Of a stretch of 64,000 nucleotides of DNA, positions 51,772 through 60,317 are shown one piece after another (position 1 is the stretch's first letter; every line of letters begins with the position of its first letter). Origin of the DNA: Megasphaera hutchinsoni (GTDB lineage Bacteria; Bacillota; Negativicutes; Veillonellales; Megasphaeraceae). The notes beneath the pieces are model-generated. The model was not told the DNA's origin, did not search any database, and was given only the letters and a program-made list of their open reading frames with translations. Both the position numbers and the translations under genes were made by a program. The stretch lies in the NCBI RefSeq assembly GCF_001553405.1, contig NZ_KQ960952.1, positions 215,965 through 279,964 on the forward strand, written 5' to 3'.

Positions 51772-52653
51772 TTATACCTCCATATTCGTTTTATTATATA
51801 ATGCAGCTAATTCTTTTTGTTGTAATACGTAATGTTGTCCACAATAATGGCAAACCATTTCTACTTGTGGATCTTGCAATAATAATAATTTATCTTCGGC
51901 TCGTAATGCTAATAATGCTCTTTCCATTCGTTGTTGTGAACAAGTACATTGCCAATATACGGGATATCGATAAAGTTCTTTATATGAAAATCCCTTTAAA
52001 ATGTTAGAAATTAATGCTTCACCATGTACATCATGTTGCAAGTACGTTGTAATTGGACCAATTTTCTGTATATTATTTTCTACTCCTGCTAATGCCTCAT
52101 CCGTTGCCCCTGGCAAGGCTTGTACTAAAAAACCCCCAGCTGTCGCAATCGTATAATCTCTATCAACTAATATGCCTAAACTAATCGTTGATGAAATTTG
52201 TTCGGACGTATATAAATAATAAGCTAAATCTTCTGCAATTTCACCTGAAACAATTTGTGACTGGCTACTATATGTATCTTGCTTAGGAGTAAATCGAGTG
52301 ACCGCGAGAGTTCCCTTTCCAACAGCTGTTCCGACATCAAGTTTACCATTTGCTTTTAAAGGAAGTTGAACATGCGGATGATCTACAAATCCACGTACTT
52401 TATCCGTATCAAATGAATCTACATGAATAGTTCCTAATGGACCATCACCTCTAAATAAAATAGAAACGCCTTCTTTGTTTTTATAGTCCCCCGCCAATAA
52501 AAGTGCACCTGTCATCGTACGACCAAGGGCAGCACTAGCCACTGGAGATAATTGATGACATTGCCGGGCTTTTTCTGTAAGTTCGCGTGTAATCGCAATA
52601 GACACACGAATAGACGCATCGGATGTATAATGAATAATCTGATCAGTTACCAT
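51772..52653 (-). CDS. hslO: Redox-regulated chaperone Hsp33
   Basis: A 293-residue holdase activated by oxidation. The C-terminal zinc site has Cys236 and Cys238 (CTC) and Cys268 and Cys271 (CHYC); disulfide formation there releases zinc and switches the chaperone on. The N-terminal domain has LSPVASAALGRTMTGALLLA. It is the first gene of the unit that continues with mtnP, mtnA, ahcY and mtaD, with gaps of 2, -1, 6 and 12 bases. AAAGGA lies upstream of the ATG. Confidence 0.95.
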   Translation of the reverse strand: MVTDQIIHYTSDASIRVSIAITRELTEKARQCHQLSPVASAALGRTMTGALLLAGDYKNKEGVSILFRGDGPLGTIHVDSFDTDKVRGFVDHPHVQLPLKANGKLDVGTAVGKGTLAVTRFTPKQDTYSSQSQIVSGEIAEDLAYYLYTSEQISSTISLGILVDRDYTIATAGGFLVQALPGATDEALAGVENNIQKIGPITTYLQHDVHGEALISNILKGFSYKELYRYPVYWQCTCSQQRMERALLALRAEDKLLLLQDPQVEMVCHYCGQHYVLQQKELAALYNKTNMEV

Positions 52654-52687
52654 ATATTCATTCCTTTCTGCAACGAAATGTAAATTT

Positions 52688-52716
52688 ATTATACCACATT
52701 AAAGCTCATCTGTGGC
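52688..52716 (-). promoter_or_regulatory. Promoter of the hslO-mtaD operon
   Basis: On the - strand, TATAAT (52688-52693) preceded by TGG (extended -10) with GCCACA 17 bases upstream as a weak -35. Transcription would start near 52681, 28 bases before hslO. Confidence 0.6.
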
Positions 52717-52758
52717 AGTAATGATAAAATGTAACATAATATAGCCTAATAAACGGAT

Positions 52759-52791
52759 AAAAAAGAATGGGTATATAACCCATTCTTTTTT
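52759..52791 (-). terminator. Terminator after the DUF819 gene
   Basis: AAAAAAGAATGGGT (52759-52772) pairs with ACCCATTCTTTTTT (52778-52791) in a 14-bp stem with a 5-base loop. Confidence 0.88.
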
Positions 52792-52809
52792 ATCCATATA
52801 GATACTCTA

Positions 52810-54021
52810 TTAAGCGCCTAACACAGTACCAACAAAAATACCTAAATAGGTTCCTATCACATAACCCAAAGTACCTACCAATAAAGAAGGTCCAATTAAA
52901 TGAATCCATCCTTGTGCTATAGCCATGCCAGCTGCCGTTGTCGGTCCACCAATATTCGCATTAGAGGCTAATATAATTTCTTCTAACGTAAAATGAAAAA
53001 TTTTTCCTAAAACAAAACATACCAACATATTGACAACAACAATGAGAAAGCAAAAAACAAATAAAAAGGGTGCATTTTGGAAAATAGCATTAATAGATGC
53101 AGGCACGCCAATGACAAAGAAAAATAAATAAATAAAATAAGTACCTATTTCTTGGGCTCCTCGTAAGGCCGCTACTTGTTTTTCTCCATATGTAGCAAAA
53201 AGCATTGATAAAATAGTAATCCATACATATTCGCTAGAAAAAAAAGTATGTAAAAAAGAGAGAAATGGCGTTGTATCTGAAATAAGATATGATACACCCC
53301 CACTAATTACTTTTGATATAGTAACAACGGCAACAGCATATAATAAATCCAAGGAAATGTCTTTTAATGAAATATCTTTTCTCCCCCAATATGCTGCTGC
53401 CTGTGTTTTTGCTTCCTTGGTCATATCCATAACTAACGCAGCCTCAATATGTGGATGTGCAAAGTGTTTTTGTAAAAAACGGCTACTGGCACAAGATAAT
53501 AAAACTAAAAAATAAAATGCCATATTTAAATTATCCGCTACAACGGTTGACGAAACTAAAGATGTATCCGTATGAAATGCTGCCGACAGTGCAACAAAAT
53601 TAATACCTCCGCCAATATACGAACCAGTCATCATGCCTGCAATGGGTGCTACCATAGGTATATGTGTGCAAAAAATAAAGGAGGCAAGAAAAGCTCCTAA
53701 CACGGTTCCAACTGAACCAATAAGAAAAATAAGCAATAACCGCCCCGTTTCTTTCCATATTTTTTTTATATTCGCTTGTAATAATAATAAAGGAATCGCT
53801 AACGGAACAGCATAATCCCAAACGACAACATCAAACAGAGGTGCATGTGTCGGAATAAGATGTATGTTTACCAATACCAATGCTAATACCAACGTAATAA
53901 CAGCCCCCGATATTTTTGAAGCCCACGTATAGCGTTGTTCTAAATAAATAGCTAAAGCCGTTGCTCCACTCATGATAAATAATAACGGCCATGTATCTGT
54001 TGCTTGAAAACCAAAATGCAT
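52810..54021 (-). CDS. DUF819 family integral membrane protein
   Basis: A 403-residue protein with about ten to twelve membrane segments and the DUF819 (YjcL-like) signatures: IAPVAGMMTGSY-type region seen here as GMMTGSYIGGGINFVALSAAF (about 137-157) and ILASNANIGGPTTAAGMAIAQGW near the C terminus. Paired glycine-rich re-entrant loops suggest a transporter; the substrate is unknown. AAGGAGG precedes the ATG. It is the last gene of the rnr-smpB-spx-like unit and is followed by a clear terminator. Confidence 0.85.
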   Translation of the reverse strand: MHFGFQATDTWPLLFIMSGATALAIYLEQRYTWASKISGAVITLVLALVLVNIHLIPTHAPLFDVVVWDYAVPLAIPLLLLQANIKKIWKETGRLLLIFLIGSVGTVLGAFLASFIFCTHIPMVAPIAGMMTGSYIGGGINFVALSAAFHTDTSLVSSTVVADNLNMAFYFLVLLSCASSRFLQKHFAHPHIEAALVMDMTKEAKTQAAAYWGRKDISLKDISLDLLYAVAVVTISKVISGGVSYLISDTTPFLSFLHTFFSSEYVWITILSMLFATYGEKQVAALRGAQEIGTYFIYLFFFVIGVPASINAIFQNAPFLFVFCFLIVVVNMLVCFVLGKIFHFTLEEIILASNANIGGPTTAAGMAIAQGWIHLIGPSLLVGTLGYVIGTYLGIFVGTVLGA

Positions 54022-54059
54022 ACCAAAACCTCCTTCAGAATAACATACTTAGCCCTATA

Positions 54060-54428
54060 TTATTCTTCCCGTGAAGCAAGGTATTTTTTAACATCGGCTC
54101 CGACATATACATCCGTTCCCTTTAAAAAAATAGGTCGTTTTATTAACATGCCATTAGACGCCAATAGATCAAGTTGTTCTGCTATAGACATAGTGGCTAA
54201 TTTATCTTTTAGACCTAAATTACGATATACTAATCCACTCGTATTAAAAAACCGCTTCAACGGTATACCGGCCTGTTTATGCCATGTTAATAACTCTTCC
54301 TGTGTCGGTGTGTCTTTATCAATTTCACGAATTTCATAAGTAATATGTTGTGCATCCAACATATTTTGTACCGCTTTGCAAGTGCTGCATTTTTTATAAC
54401 AAATAAATATATTTTTTTTCGTGTTCAT
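54060..54428 (-). CDS. ArsC/Spx/MgsR family protein
   Basis: A 122-residue thioredoxin-fold protein of the arsenate reductase/Spx family. Cys14 and Cys17 (KKCSTCKAV) form a CxxC near the N terminus. FFNTSGLVYRNLGLKDK and MLIKRPIFLKGTDVYVG follow the family pattern. With a CxxC it is closer to the Spx/MgsR group than to single-Cys ArsC. In Bacillus Spx binds RNA polymerase alpha under disulfide stress; here this is only possible. It sits 12 bases after smpB in the same unit. Confidence 0.85.
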   Translation of the reverse strand: MNTKKNIFICYKKCSTCKAVQNMLDAQHITYEIREIDKDTPTQEELLTWHKQAGIPLKRFFNTSGLVYRNLGLKDKLATMSIAEQLDLLASNGMLIKRPIFLKGTDVYVGADVKKYLASREE

Positions 54429-54440
54429 ACTCTCTCTCCT

Positions 54441-54911
54441 TTATCTATTGTTTTCTTTGAAATGGCGATTGGCTTCCCTTTTCGCTTCTTTTTCAGCAAT
54501 AGCTTGACGCTTATCATACAATTTTTTTCCTGTTGCTAACCCTACTGTTACTTTTACTCGTCCTTTTTTGAAATATAGATTCAGAGGAATTAAGGTATAA
54601 CCTTTTTCTTTTATTTTTCCCCAAAGCTTATTTATTTCATATTTATGCATTAATAAAATACGTTGACGCAAGGGATCGTGATTAAAACGATTTCCCTGTT
54701 CATAAGGACTAATATGCATTGCTTCCAATAATAATTGACCTTTATCAATACGACAAAAACTATCTTTTATATTTACTTTTCCTTGCCGTAACGCCTTTAC
54801 TTCAGTTCCAGTTAAAGCAATACCCGCTTCATAGGTTTCATGAATAAAATATTCATGCCTAGCCTTACGATTATCGGCAATATATTTTACGCCTATTTTT
54901 GTTTGTGCCAC
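54441..54911 (-). CDS. smpB: SsrA-binding protein SmpB
   Basis: A 156-residue tmRNA partner that brings tmRNA to stalled ribosomes. [42 protein letters not shown] and the C-terminal [15 protein letters not shown] helix, which mimics the mRNA path, are all present. The start lies within the end of rnr (19-base overlap). RNase R and SmpB act together in trans-translation, so coupled translation makes sense. The ssrA gene itself was not seen in the window. Confidence 0.96.
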   Translation of the reverse strand: MAQTKIGVKYIADNRKARHEYFIHETYEAGIALTGTEVKALRQGKVNIKDSFCRIDKGQLLLEAMHISPYEQGNRFNHDPLRQRILLMHKYEINKLWGKIKEKGYTLIPLNLYFKKGRVKVTVGLATGKKLYDKRQAIAEKEAKREANRHFKENNR

Positions 54912-57205
54912 TCCTTTTTCCTCCTATGAATCCCGTTTTTACGCCGCCGATGTCTATTAATATGGTGTGCATTTTTGGTATGCGTAATAGCATGAAATGA
55001 ATCATGAGTAGTCTGACGAGACTTCTTTTTAATTCGTTTTTTTCCTTTTTTCTCCTTTTGTACGATAATTCTTTCAAGATCATGAATATTATCAATCTTT
55101 CCTAAAACAAAATCAATTTCACCTTTTTCTACATTTACGCGGACTAAGGTAACCTCTACTTCTTCCCCTAATCGATATATTTTTCCTCCATATCGGCTTT
55201 GTAATGTATACGAATCTTCAGAAAAATAATATAAATCATCCGTTAAATAGGAAATATGAATTAGGCCTTCTATACCATTCTCTAATCCGACAAACAATCC
55301 GAAGGATGTAATACCTGTAATATGAGCAGTATAGGTTTCACCAACGTGTGCAGCCATATATTCCGCCTTTTTTAAATTAATCGTTTCGCGTTCTGCTTCT
55401 GCGGCTATCCGTTCTCGTTCACTCGCATGTAATGCTGCCTGCCTATGATAATCTAAAGACATGTCACTTTCTTTTTTAGTTAACCGCCCGTGTTGCCAAT
55501 ATTGTCGTAATAAACGATGAACCATTAAATCAGGATACCGCCGAATCGGCGAAGTAAAATGCGTATAACACGAAGAAGCTAACCCAAAATGCCCTCTATT
55601 TTCAGTTACATAACACGCTTGTTGCATAGATCGTAAAATAAGAAGTTGTACTACTTTTTCTGCTGGCGTTCCCAGTGAATTCTGAATGATTTGCTGAAAT
55701 GTTCGTGACGTAATATGTTCCCTATCGGGCAAGCGTAAGGAAAAGGTATGCAATACTCGATATAGCATATCTACACGCTCTTCTTCAGGTAAGTCATGAA
55801 CCCGATAAATAGAAGGATTTTTAGTTTGTTGTAAATAAGAAGCAACCGTTTCATTCGCAATTAACATACACTCTTCTACAATTTGTTCTGCTATCGTTCG
55901 AGCTCTTTTTTCTACACGCAAAGGAATTCCATCTTCATTAAGAAAAATTTTATATTCGGGAAAATCAAAATCAATGGCCCCACGCTTAGTTCTCATTCGT
56001 TTTAAGTCAATAGCCAATGCTTTTAACTCATTTATCATAGGCATAAAAATCGCTAAATCCTCCGGAATAATTTTTTCTTCCAATGCACGACGAATTTCCA
56101 CATAATTACATCTACGTTTTACGTGAATGATAGCTGGGGCTATGTCTGCGTGAATAACGGCCCCTTGTGGTGTAATTTCCATGACACAAGCCATTGCATA
56201 CCGATCCACCCCAGCACGTAAACTACAAATATCATTCGATAATATTTCTGGTAGCATAGGAATAACCCGATCCACTAAATACACGCTCGTTCCTCGCTGA
56301 TATGCTTCTTGATCAATCGCATTACCATCCACAACATAATAACTGACGTCAGCAATATACACACCTAAACGATAATTTCCATTGGCCAATCGACATACAT
56401 CAATCGCATCATCTAAATCTTTTGCATCTTCGCTATCAATAGTAATCAAGGGGCGATCGCGAAAGTCATAACGCTCTGACTGGGGAATAATTGTTTTATC
56501 TATTTGTAATGCTTCTTGTTGCGTTTCTTTTGAAAAAGCAGTGGGCAATTGATGCTTGGCCATAATAATTTTAATATCTAAGTCTTTATCTCCTTTATAG
56601 CCAACTAATTCGATTAATTTTCCCACAGCCTTACGATGAGGTTGGGGCCATTTAATAATTTTTACTAGTACGCGAGCACTCGTACGTATAGAAATATCTG
56701 AAGTATCAGCAATATAAATATCCTCTTGCAAATGTTCATCATCTGGTTGAACAAAGGCCCCTTTTTTCTCCCAACGAAACGTACCGATAATATATTCATT
56801 TGCCCGTTCTATTATCGATATTACTTGGCCAGAGCGCTTATGTTTTCCCTGTATAGAGGGTCTTAGTTGAACACATACTTTATCATTATGCATTGCCGTT
56901 TGTCGATCTTCTTCGGCAATATAAATATCCTCTTCGCCATCTATTGAAGTTAAAAAGCCAAATTGTTTCGTATACTGTTTATAAATGCCTATACGTTGAA
57001 ACGGATTTGATTTACTAACGATATACCTATCAGAAGACGTTTCTACAAGTTTACCCAGTTCAATTAACGTTGAAAACGTCTTAAAAAGTGCAGATAATTC
57101 ATTTCCTCGCAGGTGTAATTGTTCCGCACAATCCTCAACAGTTGCCCCTTGAGGTGCCATTGTATGGCATATAGTCATTATAGCACAGCTAAGATCTAAT
57201 TCCAT
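54893..57205 (-). CDS. rnr: Ribonuclease R
   Basis: A 770-residue RNB-family 3'-5' exoribonuclease. Cold-shock domains precede the catalytic region ([15 protein letters not shown], about 73-87, and [18 protein letters not shown]). The RNB active site is [14 protein letters not shown] near residue 252, with an S1 domain near 625-700 ([31 protein letters not shown]). The C-terminal tail is strongly basic ([12 protein letters not shown] and RHRRRKNG). AGGAGG precedes the ATG. It leads a unit with smpB. Confidence 0.95.
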   Translation of the reverse strand: MELDLSCAIMTICHTMAPQGATVEDCAEQLHLRGNELSALFKTFSTLIELGKLVETSSDRYIVSKSNPFQRIGIYKQYTKQFGFLTSIDGEEDIYIAEEDRQTAMHNDKVCVQLRPSIQGKHKRSGQVISIIERANEYIIGTFRWEKKGAFVQPDDEHLQEDIYIADTSDISIRTSARVLVKIIKWPQPHRKAVGKLIELVGYKGDKDLDIKIIMAKHQLPTAFSKETQQEALQIDKTIIPQSERYDFRDRPLITIDSEDAKDLDDAIDVCRLANGNYRLGVYIADVSYYVVDGNAIDQEAYQRGTSVYLVDRVIPMLPEILSNDICSLRAGVDRYAMACVMEITPQGAVIHADIAPAIIHVKRRCNYVEIRRALEEKIIPEDLAIFMPMINELKALAIDLKRMRTKRGAIDFDFPEYKIFLNEDGIPLRVEKRARTIAEQIVEECMLIANETVASYLQQTKNPSIYRVHDLPEEERVDMLYRVLHTFSLRLPDREHITSRTFQQIIQNSLGTPAEKVVQLLILRSMQQACYVTENRGHFGLASSCYTHFTSPIRRYPDLMVHRLLRQYWQHGRLTKKESDMSLDYHRQAALHASERERIAAEAERETINLKKAEYMAAHVGETYTAHITGITSFGLFVGLENGIEGLIHISYLTDDLYYFSEDSYTLQSRYGGKIYRLGEEVEVTLVRVNVEKGEIDFVLGKIDNIHDLERIIVQKEKKGKKRIKKKSRQTTHDSFHAITHTKNAHHINRHRRRKNGIHRRKKEWHKQK

Positions 57206-57225
57206 ATGACCTCCTATGAAAAAAA

Positions 57226-57248
57226 GCCTGCGGAAAACCGCAGGCCAT
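57226..57248 (-). terminator. Terminator of secG
   Basis: GCCTGCGG (57226-57233), a 4-base loop and CCGCAGGC (57238-57245); on the - strand it is followed by TTTTTTT. One of the few GC-rich stems here. It isolates secG from rnr. Confidence 0.9.
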
Positions 57249-57255
57249 CCATTTC

Positions 57256-57492
57256 TTAATACGAATTCAACATTCCACCTAATAGTAACACTAAAATAGC
57301 AAATACAATTGATATAATAATTGTTAATTTAGATAGCAAGGCATCCATTCCACGAGCTCTACTGCCGAATAAATCTTCTGCACCACCGCCGAAACCAGCA
57401 CCCATACCTTGACTTTTGCTTTTCTGTGCCACGACTACACCGATTAATAAAAGCGCTAATATAATAACGATTATTTCCAATACCGTAACCAC
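57256..57492 (-). CDS. secG: Preprotein translocase subunit SecG
   Basis: A 78-residue SecG with two membrane segments (VLEIIVIILALLLIGVVVA and LTIIISIVFAILVLLLGGM) joined by a glycine-rich loop (SQGMGAGFGGGAEDLFGSRA). It stabilises SecYEG in the inner membrane. The open frame reaches 57516, but a GTG at 57492 with GGAGG six bases upstream begins the protein at the first membrane segment and is preferred. Confidence 0.93.
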   Translation of the reverse strand: MVTVLEIIVIILALLLIGVVVAQKSKSQGMGAGFGGGAEDLFGSRARGMDALLSKLTIIISIVFAILVLLLGGMLNSY

Positions 57493-57563
57493 TATATTCC
57501 TCCTTAACAAACACACTCAATACTAATATTTTACACTGATTTTTATTTTCTATCAACACTTTT

Positions 57564-58229
57564 TTAAGGACACTCGTTGTCCCTGTTTTTCAAATATACT
57601 TCTATTTTATGTTTTATCCGCTGTAAGGCATTATCAATAGATTTAGCAGGACGTTGCAAAGATTGCGACATTTCTTGATATGATTGCCCTTCTAAATACA
57701 AGCTCAATACTTGCTGTTCTAAAGAACTGAGCAGTGATTCCAAATGAATTTTCATATCCGTATAGTTTTCTTTACTAATAAATAATTCTTCTGGATCCAT
57801 AATTTTAATTCCAATAATAATATCTTCTAATCTTCGTACAGATTCATCTTCATATACTGGTTTACTTAATGACACATAAGTATTTAGCGGAATATGTTTT
57901 TGACGTGTAGCAGTTTTAATAGCCGTAATAATTTGACGAGTAATGCATAATTCTGCAAATGAGCGAAAAGAAACATTCTTTTCCTTACGAAAATCACGAG
58001 TAGCCTTATATAACCCAATCATCCCCTCTTGAATAATATCATCTCGATCAGCACCAACTAAAAAATAAGTACGTGCTTTTGCTTTAATAAAATTACGATA
58101 CTTCTTAACAATGTATTCCATCGCTTCATCATTATATGTTTTTTGTAATATAGTCACTACTTCTTCATCCGTATATCGTTGAAATAATGACTGTCGATGC
58201 TCTCTCTGTTTAGGGGATTTATTATTCAT
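57564..58229 (-). CDS. sigH: RNA polymerase sigma factor, SigH-like
   Basis: A 221-residue sigma-70 family protein matching SigH (sigma-30): NDEAMEYIVKKYRNFIKAKAR and GADRDDIIQEGMIGLYKATRDF form region 2, SFAELCITRQIITAIK follows, and LEQQVLSLYLEGQSYQEMSQSLQRPAKSIDNALQRIKHK forms the region 4 helix-turn-helix. In Bacillus SigH drives stationary-phase genes. Negativicutes of this type mostly do not sporulate or have lost it, so the role may be competence or general stress. Its ATG overlaps the rae1 stop (ATGA). Confidence 0.92.
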   Translation of the reverse strand: MNNKSPKQREHRQSLFQRYTDEEVVTILQKTYNDEAMEYIVKKYRNFIKAKARTYFLVGADRDDIIQEGMIGLYKATRDFRKEKNVSFRSFAELCITRQIITAIKTATRQKHIPLNTYVSLSKPVYEDESVRRLEDIIIGIKIMDPEELFISKENYTDMKIHLESLLSSLEQQVLSLYLEGQSYQEMSQSLQRPAKSIDNALQRIKHKIEVYLKNRDNECP

Positions 58230-58762
58230 TTTTGCCTCCGCAACTTTTCCAATTTATCTAATACTACTTTATTCCGAACATTTTCTTTTAACTCATTAAA
58301 TGAACCTTGTATTGGAGATATACTTCCTGGCGTATGCTTGTAATGATCCATTTCTTTTTTCATTTGTTTTATTTCTCCATGTAACTCACGTGAAGATAAG
58401 CGATATGCTCCCGTTGATAATATTTGCTGCTGTTCAAAACCATCCGATGTAGCTACATATACTATACGCCTTTTATCTTTTTGTATATACGCTAAACGTT
58501 CAATATACGTATCAGCCGTTTCTCCTTTCGCGGTAAAAATAATTTCACAGTCATCTCCCATAGTATAAGAATTAGCATCCGCCACAGTATACATAGCATC
58601 GAATACGATAATTACTTTTATACCTTTAAATTTTCCATAATTTGATATTATATCAATTAATTGATCTCGTGCATGCTCCATCGATTCACTGTATGTCTTT
58701 TTTAATTCTGGCCAAGCATGAATAACATTATACCCATCAACAATAAGTAAATCTTTCATCAC
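58226..58762 (-). CDS. rae1: NYN/PIN-like endoribonuclease Rae1 (YacP)
   Basis: A 178-residue NYN-domain protein. The nuclease acids are in LIVDGYNVIHAW (Asp9), VIIVFDAMY, and KGETADTYIERLAY followed by VATSDGFEQQ. In Bacillus Rae1 is a ribosome-associated mRNA decay nuclease. The C-terminal region (about 125-178) is helical and basic. Order with mrnC, rlmB and sigH matches Bacillus. AAAGGAGG lies 10 bases before the first ATG, and a 14-bp hairpin lies further upstream. Confidence 0.9.
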   Translation of the reverse strand: MMKDLLIVDGYNVIHAWPELKKTYSESMEHARDQLIDIISNYGKFKGIKVIIVFDAMYTVADANSYTMGDDCEIIFTAKGETADTYIERLAYIQKDKRRIVYVATSDGFEQQQILSTGAYRLSSRELHGEIKQMKKEMDHYKHTPGSISPIQGSFNELKENVRNKVVLDKLEKLRRQK

Positions 58763-59092
58763 CCACTACCTCCTTTGATAAATCGTTATATTTATCTATA
58801 AATATAACGATTAAACCTGCACATGTAATGAATAAACATATCCAATATAAGTATAAGCACAAAAAATCGTAGCGCTTCTTTATCTGCACAGGCTTAACAA
58901 GAAGACTGCTCGCATTACTTTGTTTTAAATGGTAGATAATTCGTTTTTATTACTGCCACTTTTTCATCCCCAGATAATATATTAATTACTAATTCTTGTG
59001 CATTTCCCATTGATTCACTATATATTTTTCAATTACGACCACACGTAAATAAGTGTATGATCTCCACTAATAAATAACTCGTTCATTACTTA
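58763..59092 (-). other. Intergenic region with hairpin and possible gene remnant
   Basis: A 330-base gap between rlmB and rae1. A perfect 14-bp stem, AATCGTTATATTTA/TAAATATAACGATT (58781-58812), stands just before the rae1 ribosome site. On the - strand short frames follow one another in different phases, including a 31-codon piece starting MGNAQELVINILSGDEKV and a 50-codon frame from GTG 58889 to 58737 with one membrane-like segment (YLYWICLFITCAGLIVIFI). Neither has a Shine-Dalgarno sequence. It could be a decayed gene; I recognise no family. Confidence 0.4.
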
Positions 59093-59833
59093 TTACTTTC
59101 TTTGACGAACCGCCTCATATATTAATATAGCAGATGCAACCGAAGCATTTAAAGAATTAACTTGTCCAAACATAGGAATACGCACAAGCAGATCACAGTG
59201 TTTCTTTACTAAGGGGGAAATCCCCTTCCCTTCGCTACCAATCACTAAAACTAACGGCACCGTCATATCTGCCTGATCGTATTCAATTGATCCTGACATA
59301 TCTGCACCGATTACCCAGAACCCCTTTTTTTGTAACCGTTGTACCGTCTGTGTAACGTTACCAATAGAAACAAGCGGCATATACTCAATAGCACCAGCAG
59401 ATGTTTTTCCTACCGTTTCATTAATAGGTGCACTGCGATGCTTAGGAATTAAAACCGAATGAGCCCCAGCACATTCGGCTGTACGAATAATCGCTCCCAT
59501 ATTATGCACATCTTCAATGCCATCTAATAATATTAAAAAAGGCGTTTCCCCCTTTGCCTCCACCATCGCTAAAACAGAATCAATCCCAACCATCACGATA
59601 GGCTCACTTTCAGCAGCAATACCTTGATGACGTGTCGTAGGAAATAACGCATCCATGTCTTTGGTCGCTATAAATTCCAGTGGAATATGTCCCTGTTCTG
59701 CTTGCGTAATAATCTCTTGTATACCTTTTGATTGCCGGCCTTTAGTAATATATAATTTGCGTATTTTTCGTCCTGCCCGTAATGCTTCTTTTACACTATT
59801 TCTTCCTATGATCCAGTTTTTTGTTTTATTCAT
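59093..59833 (-). CDS. rlmB: 23S rRNA (guanosine-2'-O)-methyltransferase RlmB (TrmH family)
   Basis: A 246-residue SPOUT methyltransferase. The N-terminal L30e-like substrate domain (IIGRNSVKEALRAGRKIRKLYI) is followed by the knot motifs ILLDGIEDVHNMGAIIRTAE, VLVIGSEGKGIS and IPMFGQVNSLNASVASAIL. It methylates a 23S rRNA guanosine (G2251 in E. coli); the site is inferred from family. The frame opens at 59848, but ATG 59833 with TAGGAG five bases upstream fits the conserved start. It overlaps the mrnC stop by 8 bases. Confidence 0.93.
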   Translation of the reverse strand: MNKTKNWIIGRNSVKEALRAGRKIRKLYITKGRQSKGIQEIITQAEQGHIPLEFIATKDMDALFPTTRHQGIAAESEPIVMVGIDSVLAMVEAKGETPFLILLDGIEDVHNMGAIIRTAECAGAHSVLIPKHRSAPINETVGKTSAGAIEYMPLVSIGNVTQTVQRLQKKGFWVIGADMSGSIEYDQADMTVPLVLVIGSEGKGISPLVKKHCDLLVRIPMFGQVNSLNASVASAILIYEAVRQRK

Positions 59834-60317
59834 GACGACTCCTACCATGTATCATCTCACAATATTGTTGTACATATAACATAATTTGTTTCATCAATTC
59901 ATCTTTTCGTTTTTCTTGTTGAGCGATGATAACATATCCCAATAAAGCTTCTAACGCCGTACTTTCCTTATATTCTTGAACAGAAGCACTTTTAGGTACT
60001 TGTGAATGAGCGTTTCTGGCACGCAAACAAACTTTTTTCTCCATTTCAGTCAACATCGTTTGCATATGACGGTACACAAATGATTGACACTTTGCGGAAA
60101 CAAATTCTGCTGCCAACAAATGCGTAACCTGAACATGAGGGATGCCTAAAGTGATTAATTTTTTTCGCATACATAATGAATAATAGGCATCGCCAATAAA
60201 GGCTAAGGATAAAGAATCAAAAGCGGCAGGATCTTTAGAAGAATTATCAAATACCTGATTTTCTAAAAATGCTTGATATGCTTTTTGCTTGAGTGCTTGC
60301 AAATGTGCAAATTTCAT
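59826..60317 (-). CDS. mrnC: Mini-ribonuclease 3
   Basis: A 163-residue RNase III-like protein without the double-stranded RNA-binding domain. DSLSLAFIGDAYYSLCMRKKLI carries the catalytic acids of the RNase III fold. SSKSTALE-type end region is seen here as YKESTALEALLGYV. It matures 23S rRNA ends in Bacillus. Start: ATG 60317 overlaps the cysS stop as ATGA. A GTG at 60326, with AAGGAG only four bases before it, is the alternative. Followed by rlmB. Confidence 0.93.
   Translation of the reverse strand: MKFAHLQALKQKAYQAFLENQVFDNSSKDPAAFDSLSLAFIGDAYYSLCMRKKLITLGIPHVQVTHLLAAEFVSAKCQSFVYRHMQTMLTEMEKKVCLRARNAHSQVPKSASVQEYKESTALEALLGYVIIAQQEKRKDELMKQIMLYVQQYCEMIHGRSRHE

Noticed and set aside
54871-55095. 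74-residue - strand frame at the rnr/smpB junction
   Set aside because: Lies inside the basic tail of rnr in another frame; rnr and smpB account for the DNA.
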